From positions 2,352,501 to 2,416,500 of the forward strand of contig NZ_CP077770.1 in the NCBI RefSeq assembly GCF_019134595.1: a stretch of 64,000 nt of DNA. The letters run 5' to 3'. The stretch is from Pseudoalteromonas shioyasakiensis. GTDB taxonomy: Bacteria > Pseudomonadota > Gammaproteobacteria > Enterobacterales > Alteromonadaceae. Numbering within the stretch: position 1 is the stretch's first letter; the number at the start of each line of letters is the position of its first letter. The position numbers and the translations under genes were made by a program. Of this stretch, positions 44,363 through 53,138 are shown piece by piece. The notes below the pieces were generated by a model that was given only the letters and a program-made list of their open reading frames with translations, searched no databases and had not been told where the DNA came from.

Positions 44363-44473
44363 CAGCTTTTTAACCATTGTTTTTAAATGTAAATTTTAAG
44401 TTTCAGGTAAATATTTAATTAAAGAAAAATTTCATTACATATATTTCACATTAATTTATATATTCAAAACAAT

Positions 44474-44510
44474 AAAAAAATCAGAACAAGGTTCTAACCT
44501 TAATTTCTGA
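44474..44510 (-). terminator. Terminator left from the S9-peptidase pseudogene
   Basis: Stem TCAGAA..AAGG / CCTT..TTCTGA followed by TTTTTTT on the minus strand, right after the pseudogene stop. It looks intact although the gene is not. Confidence 0.6.
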
Positions 44511-44515
44511 GCACC

Positions 44516-44808
44516 TCATACTTTATTGGTAATTGATTGTTTCAAATATCTAGCCAAAAACTTTTCCATTTTTGTATAAAACTCAATTTTATTTTCTTGC
44601 TTTTGAAAACCGTGACCTTCATTTTCTTTCATGATTTATTCACTATCAGACAAAATTACTCCTTTTTTGCCTATTCATCGCGTAAATCGGTCACATATTG
44701 CTTATCTACACGCGGGTTTTTCGCACTTTACACTATCATTATTGGCGCTTTAATATTATCTACATGTTGCAATGGTGTAATTCGTTTTATCCCTAGAGCT
44801 AATTGCTT
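44516..44808 (-). pseudogene. Remnant of an S9 prolyl-oligopeptidase-type peptidase (C-terminus)
   Basis: Reading the minus strand from about 44808 gives LGIKRITPLQHVDNIKAPIMIV, a stop, SAKNPRVDKQYVTDLRDE, a stop, then, in another frame, KENEGHGFQKQENKIEFYTKME and KFLARYLKQ. This is the S9 C-terminal pattern DxIKAPxMIVHGxxDPRV...LR...KENEGHGF...N.xxFY..M..FL, with the histidine of EGHG being the catalytic residue. Two in-frame stops and at least one frameshift show it is dead, and the N-terminal part is gone. It sits between receptor 2 and receptor 1. Confidence 0.78.
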
Positions 44809-44826
44809 TTTATTTTATAAAAAAAA

Positions 44827-44850
44827 ACCTCGCTATTATGAGGCGAGGTT
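44827..44850 (-). terminator. Terminator of TonB receptor 2
   Basis: AACCTCGC/GCGAGGTT stem followed on the minus strand by a long T run; 26 bp after the receptor stop. Confidence 0.85.
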
Positions 44851-44875
44851 TTTAAAGCTTATGCATTCTTTAAAG

Positions 44876-47512
44876 TTAGAACGTTTGTTCTACTTTTAAG
44901 AAAATTGTTCTACCAAGCACATCGTATAGTGCTGTAGAAGCATCACGGTAGTCATAGAAACCGTCATACCACTTAGGTGCTTCACGGTCAAAGATGTTAT
45001 TAACACCAAATGTTACTTTACCATTCCAATCATGCATGTAAGATACTTGCGCATTATGCTTGAAGTAGCTTGGTACTGGTGCCAATGCATCATAATTGAA
45101 CTCTTCAGCACCTGATTCTTGTTTACCAATGTAGTAAGTAGACCAAGCAGCACCAAAGTTGTCATATTTCCAATCAAGCGTCATATTTGCACGCCACTCT
45201 GGGTAGTCTTGAAGACCAGAGTAATCGAAAGGATCTGCGCCTGCTTCTGTGATTTCTACAAACTCTTCAACATAGCTTGCTTCACCGCGTAATGAGAAAT
45301 CACCGATGTTAGTTTCATGAGTGTAGTTCGCTTTAAAGTCAAAACCAGACGTCTCTAAAGAAGCCATGTTTTGGTCAAAGCTGTACATTACGTCAATTTT
45401 ACCTTCTGCATCACGCACAACAGCTGGGTTAGAACCATTTTCAATTTCATCAGACAGTAAACGATCTGTACTGATTGCAGCTATACGGTTATCAATTTTT
45501 ACTTTGTAGTATGAAACTTCCATTGAAAGTGTATCTGTCACATTCCAAACTGTACCAACAGTTAGAGACTCACCTTCTTCTGGCTCTAAATCTGGGTTAC
45601 CACCAAACCAAGTTTTGTGTTGTGAACCACTTGGCGCACAGTAAACAGTATCGCTTGCAGCGTTACCTTGGTTATCACACCAAAGTGTATCGTAGTTAGT
45701 TTCGAAGCTTAAAGATTGACTAGAGAACATCTCACCCATGTTTGGAGCACGGAAAGACTCACCCCAGCTTGCACGTACTAATAAGTCATCAGTGATACGC
45801 CAAGCAGCACCTAGTTGACTAGTTACGTTATCGAATTCACCTGCAACAACAGATGCACCTACGTCACCTTCTTGCTCATATTTATCGTAACGAACCGCCG
45901 CATTTAAATCTAAACCGAATGGGAAAGCAGCTTGAAGCTCTAAGTAGCTAGAAGTACGGTCACGTGTTGCAAATACATCATCACCGCCTGAACCACCTGA
46001 CACATTACCTGAAGCAGATAGAGGATCTGAATACTGAGTAAAGTCGATAGTTTCAAATTCAGCACCTACTACACCTGCTAAAGTAAATGATTCATTATCA
46101 ACAAGCGTTGTAGAAACTAAACCGTCAAATTGAGTACTTTCGAACTCTGCTTTATAGGTACCCATGTGAGCTGCACCAGCATAAAGCTCTGCCATTTGTG
46201 CATCCCATGACGCAAAGTCCATACCTGTAGTATTAAAGATATCGTACTCACCTGTATCAATTAGAGATTGTACAAGTGGGTCATTAATTAGGTTACGGTT
46301 GAATGATTCAGTCGTAGAGCGGCTACGCTGAGCATTGATTTCCCAGTCAAATCCGTTACCAATATCAGTATAACCTACTAAGCCACCAACAAAATCGATG
46401 TTAGCAATTTCAACGCGTGTATCACGATTACCCAAGTTAGCAGAACGCATGCTTAGTGAAATATCTTCACCATAAGGGTTCATAGGGTTATCAGCATACA
46501 TAGTCGGTTTTGTAGTTGATACAGGTGTACCAGCATAACGAGCATCAGTCTTAGACATTGAAGCGCTTGCACGACCACGGAAATATAAGTCGTCAGTTAA
46601 CTCGTACTTAAAGTTTGAAAGAATTGAATCTTGTTCTGCATCAGCGAAAAGCTTAGTTACAGCACCATAACTGTATAAACAACGGCCATCACTACTTGGT
46701 ACCGTATTATCTGCAGCATCACATGAGTCTGCTGAGTACCAGTTTTTAGAATCTTTGCCTTGACCGTTTGGAACAGAGCTGTAAGACGAGAATGCACCGT
46801 ATAATTCAGAATCTAATTCCCAGATATCACGGTCATAAACTGCATCTGCTTTATAGTGTTCGTAAGTTAATGTGATATTACCTTTATCAGATGCATAACC
46901 ACCAGTCACAGAGAAACGATTAGTATCGCCACCTTCTACTGAAGGTAACTCTGTGTCATATGTGAAGTTTAAACCATTAAAATCTTTTTTAGTGATGATG
47001 TTAATTACACCAGCAACCGCATCAGAACCGTATACCGCAGATGCACCTTCACGAAGAATTTCAATACGCTCAACGATTGCCATTGGAATACGTGACGTAT
47101 CAGCAGCTGCACCTGAAGAAGAGCTAGTACCAGGCATACGACGGCCGTCTAATAGAACTAGTGTGTAGTTTGCACCAAGACCACGCATATTAACGTTTGA
47201 AGTTGCGGCGGCACCTGAACCATAACCTGACATACCACGCCAAGAGCCGAAACTGTTTACAGACGAGTTATTTAATACATCTGCAACTGTCGCTTCACCA
47301 GATAACTGGATATCAGCTGCAGTAATAACTGTCACTGGTGAGGCAGTTTCCATATCAACTTGCTTGATACGTGAACCTGTTACTTCGATGCGTTCAACTT
47401 TTCCTGCATTTTCTTCATCTGCTGCAAATGTACTAGCAGAAAATGCAGCTGTAGAAGCTGCACCAAAAGCAACCGCTAAGCGAACAGCTTTTGAAACTTT
47501 ATTATTTAACAT
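44876..47512 (-). CDS. TonB-dependent outer-membrane receptor 2
   Basis: An 878-residue TonB-dependent transporter. Leader MLNNKVSKAVRLAVAFG..ASTFAADE; plug about 45-175 with VERIEVTGSRIKQ, VLLDGRRMP and VYGSDAVAGVINIITKK; barrel to the terminal FLKVEQTF. The signal peptide and plug resemble receptor 1; the barrels differ, so substrates probably differ. ATG 47512 is preceded by AGGGAGAATCAA. The order on this strand is receptor 2, S9 peptidase remnant, receptor 1, methyltransferase. Confidence 0.93.
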   Translation of the reverse strand: MLNNKVSKAVRLAVAFGAASTAAFSASTFAADEENAGKVERIEVTGSRIKQVDMETASPVTVITAADIQLSGEATVADVLNNSSVNSFGSWRGMSGYGSGAAATSNVNMRGLGANYTLVLLDGRRMPGTSSSSGAAADTSRIPMAIVERIEILREGASAVYGSDAVAGVINIITKKDFNGLNFTYDTELPSVEGGDTNRFSVTGGYASDKGNITLTYEHYKADAVYDRDIWELDSELYGAFSSYSSVPNGQGKDSKNWYSADSCDAADNTVPSSDGRCLYSYGAVTKLFADAEQDSILSNFKYELTDDLYFRGRASASMSKTDARYAGTPVSTTKPTMYADNPMNPYGEDISLSMRSANLGNRDTRVEIANIDFVGGLVGYTDIGNGFDWEINAQRSRSTTESFNRNLINDPLVQSLIDTGEYDIFNTTGMDFASWDAQMAELYAGAAHMGTYKAEFESTQFDGLVSTTLVDNESFTLAGVVGAEFETIDFTQYSDPLSASGNVSGGSGGDDVFATRDRTSSYLELQAAFPFGLDLNAAVRYDKYEQEGDVGASVVAGEFDNVTSQLGAAWRITDDLLVRASWGESFRAPNMGEMFSSQSLSFETNYDTLWCDNQGNAASDTVYCAPSGSQHKTWFGGNPDLEPEEGESLTVGTVWNVTDTLSMEVSYYKVKIDNRIAAISTDRLLSDEIENGSNPAVVRDAEGKIDVMYSFDQNMASLETSGFDFKANYTHETNIGDFSLRGEASYVEEFVEITEAGADPFDYSGLQDYPEWRANMTLDWKYDNFGAAWSTYYIGKQESGAEEFNYDALAPVPSYFKHNAQVSYMHDWNGKVTFGVNNIFDREAPKWYDGFYDYRDASTALYDVLGRTIFLKVEQTF

Positions 47513-47527
47513 TTGATTCTCCCTGGA

Positions 47528-47542
47528 CCATGTTATTCATGG
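47528..47542 (-). promoter_or_regulatory. 5'UTR hairpin before TonB receptor 2
   Basis: CCATG/CATGG stem with AATAA loop, immediately before the shared ribosome-binding region; the same position as in receptors 1 and 3 with a different sequence. Confidence 0.5.
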
Positions 47543-47596
47543 AATATTTATAGTTATTCAAAATAAATGCATATTACGCAGACATTTCGAGCTTTG

Positions 47597-47626
47597 ATAA
47601 TAATACTCGCCACTCTCAAAGGTCAA
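47597..47626 (-). promoter_or_regulatory. Candidate promoter of TonB receptor 2
   Basis: Minus strand TTGACC, 18-bp spacer, TATTAT; the predicted transcript start would give a 5' untranslated region of roughly 75-80 nt. Confidence 0.5.
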
Positions 47627-48150
47627 CACTTCAGTAACGCAAAAGTTCAACTTTTAACAATAAATATAAAAACACCACAGAGTTAAAAACAAATTTAACA
47701 CACGAAAAACCCTTAAACCATAAAGGGTAGAGCACCATTCACAATGAATTACAAAGGATAAGAAGAATCCCACTATTTAGTATCAATAAGGGTACGCATC
47801 AATATAACACAACATACTTGCAATAAACGCAACAAAAGACCGGTTTGTATTTTAGATTTTTTTATCACTTAAATTTAAAATTTGAAAACTTAAACCCACG
47901 AGATAAAGACGAAACCACAAATTACCTAGATAAAATGATAGTTAAATAGAAATTACCAGATTAACAATGCAAAAGTTAATAGAATGAACATTCTATTAAC
48001 CAACCCCAATCAACCGACTCAATAAAAAACCTTAACCCTCCTAATTTACTAGGATAACCATGCCAAGTAGTAATGTATTCGGTACATATCAACTTGAAAA
48101 AAATGTAACAATCGGCAATAGTTAGATTGTTAAAACAACAAGGAAAAATC
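47627..48150. other. Gene-free AT-rich interval between receptor 2 and the DUF547 gene
   Basis: About 520 bp with no credible reading frame in any direction. It contains the perfect inverted repeat at 47975-48000, described separately, and must hold the DUF547 promoter. The minus-strand frame crossing 47976-48434 is antisense to the DUF547 gene and shows no family pattern. Confidence 0.6.
47975..48000. repeat. Perfect 12-bp inverted repeat (operator-like)
   Basis: GTTAATAGAATG, AA centre, CATTCTATTAAC. The arms are perfect and nearly contiguous, as in a dimeric repressor site, rather than a terminator (no T run). It lies 151 bp before the DUF547 start. Confidence 0.6.
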
Positions 48151-49326
48151 ATGCTTAAACAATTATTACTAATTGCATTTACTTTTTGCTCACTTTCTTC
48201 GTACGCAAAAATAAATGAACTACCAGAAGAATTCTCCGACTTTAGCCTTAATCGAGATATAAAAATTTCATATGAGGATCTTGATAACTTACTTGAAATA
48301 ACAGTTCTTGATATGGGTAGGTCAGATAGAAGCTCACGTAAATCGAAGTCATCAATTGGCACAAGAATGAAATCCCACAAAAATAATGATACAGCTTTGG
48401 AGGCTAATCGTTTTTTATTTGAGGCAGTAACCAAATCAGAAATAAAAGATGGCTTTCACAAAATTCGTGTTAGCTTAGAAAAAGTACCTGACGAAATTTC
48501 TCTGAACGAACTTAGCCTTGATGAGCAATTGGCCTACTGGCTTAACCTTTACAATACAGCGATGATTGAAAAGTTAATTGAGCACTACCCTGTTCGCGAT
48601 ACAGAAGACCTTCTTTTTGATGATGATTCAATTTTAGATGAAGAATTTTTAACCGTTGCTGGTTATAAGCTTTCATTGAATGATATCCAACATAAAATCG
48701 TTTTCGAAAAGTTCGGTAAAAAGAAACCAATTGTTATGTACGGCTTTTATCAAGGTAATATTGGTAGCCCAAACCTGCGTAATGAAGCTTATAAAGGCAG
48801 CAAAGTATACCATCAACTAGTTGAAAACGGTGAAGAGTTTGTAAACTCGAATAGGGGTATGCAAATTAAGCGTAAAAACCGCCTTTATGTATCTAAGTAT
48901 TATGAGCAAACTGAATCATTGTTTACTGACTTCGAAACTGAGTTACGTGAACATTTAGAGGACTACGCTGAAGGTCAAATGAAAAGCGATGTTAAATACG
49001 CAAAACGGTTTAAAATTGACATTGAAGATTGGAATATAACCGACTTATTTGGAACAGAACGTAGTTTTGGTGCATCTGCCTCAACTAACCCTGCGGCTAT
49101 GTTAAACGCTGTAGTGAGTAATTCTGATATACCAGTCTCTGCAGATGGCAGTAGCTCAGGCATGGGTGCCGTTAATGTTAACTTTATTAATGACTCTATC
49201 ATGATGCGAACGATGGATTTTGGTCGCTTCTCACCTGAAATGTTAGAAAAAATTAAAAAGCTTAACTTAAAACGCCAAGACAATAGCGGTACTGTTGAGA
49301 TCAAAGATATAGATTCAAACAATTAA
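48151..49326 (+). CDS. Exported DUF547-domain protein
   Basis: A 391-residue protein. Signal peptide MLKQLLLIAFTFCSLSSYAK; the DUF547 domain (about 90-260) contains QLAYWLNLYNTAMIEKLIEHYP, a GYKLSLNDIQHKI segment and LRNEAYKG. The function of DUF547 is unknown; a cysteine-protease-like fold has been suggested but the catalytic cysteine is not evident here. C-terminal 130 residues are low-complexity and charged. Start ATG 48151 has AAGGAAA upstream and gives the signal peptide; an ATG-like start 8 codons earlier would place charged residues before it. Divergent from receptor 2 and closed by a hairpin at 49336. Confidence 0.85.
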   Translation: MLKQLLLIAFTFCSLSSYAKINELPEEFSDFSLNRDIKISYEDLDNLLEITVLDMGRSDRSSRKSKSSIGTRMKSHKNNDTALEANRFLFEAVTKSEIKDGFHKIRVSLEKVPDEISLNELSLDEQLAYWLNLYNTAMIEKLIEHYPVRDTEDLLFDDDSILDEEFLTVAGYKLSLNDIQHKIVFEKFGKKKPIVMYGFYQGNIGSPNLRNEAYKGSKVYHQLVENGEEFVNSNRGMQIKRKNRLYVSKYYEQTESLFTDFETELREHLEDYAEGQMKSDVKYAKRFKIDIEDWNITDLFGTERSFGASASTNPAAMLNAVVSNSDIPVSADGSSSGMGAVNVNFINDSIMMRTMDFGRFSPEMLEKIKKLNLKRQDNSGTVEIKDIDSNN

Positions 49327-49335
49327 TCGCTAAGC

Positions 49336-49371
49336 ACCGCATGTTAGTAATCAGCGGCATGCGGTTTTTTT
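49336..49371 (+). terminator. Terminator after the DUF547 gene
   Basis: ACCGCATG/CATGCGGT stem with 14-nt loop followed by TTTTTTT. Confidence 0.8.
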
Positions 49372-49528
49372 CGAATAGAAATCTTAATGCTAAGTCAGCT
49401 TTTCACAACCAGATCAGGCCTTACAAAAAAAAACCAAAGCTAACCTAAACTAAGTTAACTTTCAGGGCTGTTTATAACCCTTCACCAACAAGTAAAAGAC
49501 AGTAAGCACACCGAAGAAATCAGAAACC

Positions 49529-49542
49529 TTGATGTAAATCAA
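49529..49542. promoter_or_regulatory. Perfect FNR/CRP-family site
   Basis: TTGATGTAAATCAA, an exact match to the FNR consensus TTGAT-N4-ATCAA. It lies 60 bp upstream of the oxygenase GTG and would overlap the -35 region of the candidate -10 (TACAGT, 49559-49564). Confidence 0.6.
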
Positions 49543-49562
49543 TAGTAATATTTTACTTTACA

Positions 49563-49599
49563 GTACACCCTGTTAACATAAAGCAAAAACAGGGTGTAC
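49563..49599 (+). promoter_or_regulatory. 12-bp inverted repeat covering the oxygenase ribosome-binding site
   Basis: GTACACCCTGTT and AACAGGGTGTAC, 13-nt loop, ending 2 nt before the GTG start. In RNA this hairpin would hide the AGGG Shine-Dalgarno; in DNA it could be an operator. The left arm recurs upstream of the second sulfotransferase. Confidence 0.6.
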
Positions 49600-49601
49600 G
49601 A

Positions 49602-51392
49602 GTGAATTATTCATTGCAAAGAGCTTTGCACGCATTCAATCAGCAACAATATGTGCAGGCATTACAACTCCTTTCTTTACACACAAACAAAACCGCTGAT
49701 TGGTATACATTAAATAGCTTATGTTTATCAGCTGTAAACAAAATAACTGATGCTGAGCAGTGTTACTTACAAGGCTTAAGCCAGTTTAGTAATCATGTCG
49801 GCCTTTTAGACAACTACACCAATCTACTATGTAAACAAAAAAAGTATGCAGACTGTATTCAGTTTTGTGAATACAACACAGCTTCTTTGTCACTTGAAAA
49901 GCCACGCCTCAATTACATTGAAAGCCTAATTAATCAAGATGAATTATTAAAAGCTGAACAATTACTAAGCGAAACATCGCCCTCGCTGAACGCATTAGTT
50001 CGTTACCACTGGCTCACTTTAGAACTTTTCGAGCGACTGGGTGACTTACAACAAATCGAAAACTATTTTCAAACAAAATTGCCAGACCAATTAAAAGGGC
50101 AATTTCATTTCGTTTATAAACATGCCTGTAATTATCGAAATCTAGGTCAATTTCCCGAGGCGTTAGCGCTTTTGCAAATGCTTTTAAAACAGCAACCAAG
50201 CGCCGAATTGCATTACATAATTGGTTGTACATACTATGATTTACAGCAGTATGAACAAGCACAAGCTCATCTTAAGGCATGCTTAGAGCTTGCTCCTAAC
50301 TATGTACCAGCACATGAAAGCCTTAACAAGCTCTACTGGGAACACTCGCAGAGCCAATTAATGAGTTCTTATGCTCAAACTTTCAAGAACTATGATGCAA
50401 ACCCTGTTCTGATCCATTCACAAATTGGCCAACTACTGCAACTAGATAAGCTAGAAGATGCATTATTAGTAAGCAGTAACGCAACCCAAAACCATCCACA
50501 AAACTTAGATTTACATCATGCCCACAGTATTATTCTAGATAGAACAGGTGAAGAAGAAAAAGCATTTTCACTCCTTCAACAGCTCGTTAAAGCAGCCCCA
50601 CAAAATGCTCGTTACTGTATTGATTTAGCAAACTTTTACATACAACAAGGCGATTACAGCTCAGCGATCTCTCATTTAGAAACCGCAGTAAAATTGAATC
50701 CTCACAACCAAGAGCTTTGGGCATATTTAAGTATTGCTTGGCGACTATCAAATAATGATAAATATCACTGGTTAACTGACCTAGATAAATTCGTTAAAGT
50801 GATGGAGCTACCTGCTCCGCCTGGTTTTAAGACCTTTGCTGATTTTAATAAGCAGTTGCAGGAGCTAATGATCAGCCTTCACACAAATAAACTACAACCA
50901 TTAGATCAAAGTGTGCGCAGCGGTAGTCAAACCCAAGGTCACTTGTTACACCGTTCAAACCAACTTATTGATTTATTTAAGTCATCTATGAATGAATGCA
51001 TTAATCAATACCTGATGCAGCTACCAGAGGATGCTAACCACCCTCTATTAGCGCGTAATCATAAACGCTTTGTTGCCAGAGGTAGTTGGTCGGTAAAACT
51101 AGAAGAAGGTGGTTTTCATGCTAATCATATCCACCCTCAAGGTTGGTTATCAGCGCCGAGCTATATTTCTATTCCTAATGAGATGAGTAAAGATGATGAA
51201 ACTAAAAATGGCTGGCTTAAGCTAGGAGAAACCAGTCTTAACTTAGGTGAGCGTGAGTCTATAGCTCGTGAAATATGCCCTGAGGAAGGTCAAATTATTA
51301 TATTTCCAAGCTATATTTGGCATGGTACATACCAACTAAAAAGCACTAGCCCTCGGCTAACTATTCCATGTGATATCATGCCCTTAAAATAA
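49602..51392 (+). CDS. TPR protein with putative 2OG-Fe(II) oxygenase domain
   Basis: A 596-residue cytoplasmic fusion with no signal peptide. Residues about 1-395 are tetratricopeptide repeats (for example EALALLQMLLKQQPSAE and AISHLETAVKLNPHN), a protein-binding scaffold. The C-terminal 190 residues resemble the 2OG-FeII_Oxy_5 family. Likely iron ligands are in HANHIHPQGWLSAPSYI (H509 and H511 region) and H574 (YIWHGT), and R585 may bind 2-oxoglutarate. Such enzymes hydroxylate or otherwise oxidise a side chain. The target is unknown; TPR binding suggests a peptide or protein. Start is GTG inside a regulatory region (inverted repeat, FNR site). Convergent with the first sulfotransferase gene. 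Confidence 0.87.
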   Translation: MNYSLQRALHAFNQQQYVQALQLLSLHTNKTADWYTLNSLCLSAVNKITDAEQCYLQGLSQFSNHVGLLDNYTNLLCKQKKYADCIQFCEYNTASLSLEKPRLNYIESLINQDELLKAEQLLSETSPSLNALVRYHWLTLELFERLGDLQQIENYFQTKLPDQLKGQFHFVYKHACNYRNLGQFPEALALLQMLLKQQPSAELHYIIGCTYYDLQQYEQAQAHLKACLELAPNYVPAHESLNKLYWEHSQSQLMSSYAQTFKNYDANPVLIHSQIGQLLQLDKLEDALLVSSNATQNHPQNLDLHHAHSIILDRTGEEEKAFSLLQQLVKAAPQNARYCIDLANFYIQQGDYSSAISHLETAVKLNPHNQELWAYLSIAWRLSNNDKYHWLTDLDKFVKVMELPAPPGFKTFADFNKQLQELMISLHTNKLQPLDQSVRSGSQTQGHLLHRSNQLIDLFKSSMNECINQYLMQLPEDANHPLLARNHKRFVARGSWSVKLEEGGFHANHIHPQGWLSAPSYISIPNEMSKDDETKNGWLKLGETSLNLGERESIAREICPEEGQIIIFPSYIWHGTYQLKSTSPRLTIPCDIMPLK

Positions 51393-51396
51393 TAAA

Positions 51397-51425
51397 AAAG
51401 ACCATCTAAATGATGGTCTTTTTTA
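51397..51425. terminator. Bidirectional terminator
   Basis: AAAAAAGACCATC / GATGGTCTTTTTT stem with 5-nt loop, between the convergent oxygenase and sulfotransferase genes. Confidence 0.88.
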
Positions 51426-51432
51426 TTACCAA

Positions 51433-53079
51433 TTACTTATTTAACAGCGCTTTTGCATCTAGATAGGATTCTTCATCGGCCTGTATGTGTTCAAGGTAAT
51501 TTGCAAATCGTCCTGAGGATGACTTATAAAGTGGCTTTCTAACTTGCCATACACTCGCTGTACTTACAGTGCCAGATTTATTATGAAATCGCTGTGCTTC
51601 ATCAGTGTATTCTAGCCCTAAAAAACTAAACAATTGTTCTAATACCTGCTTAGGTGACTCAACAAGTAAATCATAATCTATCGTAAAAATATCATCGCTA
51701 AAGCACGACTGCCAATGTAACTTAATGCGTTGCTGCTGCTCATAGTGATGCAAAGTATCATTCAGTGACACCGCGTAGTTTAAACTCGGGCCTAAATGTT
51801 GGAAATAAGCTGATAAGCTGTTATCTTTGATATCTCGCTCAGTCCAAATGATCTTCGCATTTGGATATAGCTGCTTAATAACGTCTAAATAAAGGTAATT
51901 TTCTGGGCGTTTATCTGTAACGTAAATAGCACCTTCGGCTCGAAGAGTTAGTTGCTCGTTATAACCATTTATAAACTCAGGATCTTTAGCCTTATTTGCA
52001 AGCGCCTTTTCATCACTAATTAAATTGAATAACGATGAATGTAAATAGGCAATCTCACCACCTGCTGCTATTTGCTCGTTAGAGCTGATAATTTGTTCAA
52101 TCAGTGTTGAGCCAGAACGAAACATACCGCAAATAATGATAGGCGTAATAGAGGTATTCGCTGCTTGAAGAGTGATATTACGCGCTAAGGTGTAGTCAGT
52201 TACCGCTTCAATAGACTGGCGATCATAAACTGGTAAATACTTTTTATTGTATTGATTTGCTTTTACATAATAGTGCCAAGCTTTCTGATAATTTTTGCAA
52301 TCATTAAACACTTTACCAAGTGCATAATAAAGATCAGCACAGGCAATATCATCTGACTCTCGTTGTAATATAGCTAGGCATGCTTGTTCGTAGTTAGTCG
52401 CATCTTGTTCAGAAAATGTTTCGATGTCAGCCAGCCTTGCTTGTGCCATCGCGTTAAATGCATCTATTTTTAAAACCTGTTGAAAGCCCTTTTTCGCTTT
52501 ATCTTTATTACCGAGTTGTTCGTAAATATTTGCCAATGCGAAGTTGGCTTGCAAACTCTTATTATCATGCCTAATCGCTTGTTCTAAATACTGTATTGCA
52601 ACACTCGGTTGATGTAACTGTTCATTATGCACATAAGCAATTTCTATTAAAGCGGGTACTTTAAACTGCTCAGATAATGTGAGAGCTTGCTCGAGGAAGC
52701 GTATCGCTGCATCGGCGTTATCAAGCTTTCGTTCTATAGTACCTAGCTGAAAACATATATCAGCTTGCTGCGGATTTGCTGTATATAAAGGTAATAGCGC
52801 GTTTTTTGCAATTTCGAACTCACCACAACTTAAACTTATTTGCACTAGGGTCAGTACGTAATCAAATTTTGTTGGAGCAATCGATACCAGTTGCTGGCAA
52901 TAAGCAATGGCTGTTTCAGTGTCTTGTTGCTGCATAGCAACTTTGAAAAGGATCTGTAACGCTTTTTCAGCTAATTCACTGTTATATGTTAACGGTTTTA
53001 ATAATTCTATCCCCTGGCTAACTTTACCTTGCTGAAGTAAAGCAACAGCTTGGGTAAACGCGTGTTGTTCTGATGTCAT
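51433..53079 (-). CDS. TPR-repeat sulfotransferase 1
   Basis: A 548-residue cytoplasmic fusion. Residues about 1-290 are TPR units (KFDYVLTLVQISLSCGEFEIAKNAL, ADICFQLGTIERKLDNADAAIRFLEQAL, ANFALANIYEQLGNKDKAKKGFQQVLK). The C-terminal half is a PAPS-dependent sulfotransferase: 5'-phosphosulfate loop GMFRSGSTLIEQI (318-330), IIWTERDIKDNSLS as the 3'-phosphate site, and YDLLVESPKQVLEQLFSFLGL. The architecture matches bacterial TPR-sulfotransferases, some of which sulfate tyrosine. ATG has GGGGA upstream. It lies 60 bp downstream of receptor 3, across that gene's terminator. Confidence 0.92.
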   Translation of the reverse strand: MTSEQHAFTQAVALLQQGKVSQGIELLKPLTYNSELAEKALQILFKVAMQQQDTETAIAYCQQLVSIAPTKFDYVLTLVQISLSCGEFEIAKNALLPLYTANPQQADICFQLGTIERKLDNADAAIRFLEQALTLSEQFKVPALIEIAYVHNEQLHQPSVAIQYLEQAIRHDNKSLQANFALANIYEQLGNKDKAKKGFQQVLKIDAFNAMAQARLADIETFSEQDATNYEQACLAILQRESDDIACADLYYALGKVFNDCKNYQKAWHYYVKANQYNKKYLPVYDRQSIEAVTDYTLARNITLQAANTSITPIIICGMFRSGSTLIEQIISSNEQIAAGGEIAYLHSSLFNLISDEKALANKAKDPEFINGYNEQLTLRAEGAIYVTDKRPENYLYLDVIKQLYPNAKIIWTERDIKDNSLSAYFQHLGPSLNYAVSLNDTLHHYEQQQRIKLHWQSCFSDDIFTIDYDLLVESPKQVLEQLFSFLGLEYTDEAQRFHNKSGTVSTASVWQVRKPLYKSSSGRFANYLEHIQADEESYLDAKALLNK

Positions 53080-53090
53080 TGTTTCCCCAT

Positions 53091-53115
53091 AAAAAAAGCG
53101 AGCCGAAGCTCGCTT
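53091..53115 (-). terminator. Terminator of TonB receptor 3
   Basis: AAGCGAGC, TTCG tetraloop, GCTCGCTT and a T run on the minus strand. It lies just before the sulfotransferase 1 start, so it may set the ratio between the two genes. Confidence 0.88.
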
Positions 53116-53138
53116 TATAATACATTAATTAATTCAAA

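Noticed and set aside
44537..44899. 120-codon plus-strand frame between receptors 1 and 2
   Set aside because: Antisense to the S9 peptidase remnant and its neighbouring terminator; composition is that of reverse-read AT-rich coding DNA.
47976..48434. 152-codon minus-strand frame before and over the DUF547 gene
   Set aside because: Antisense to the DUF547 signal peptide and coding start; no recognisable motif.
49334..49371. Hairpin after the DUF547 gene as an operator for the oxygenase
   Set aside because: It has a T run and lies right after a stop codon; a simple terminator explains it.
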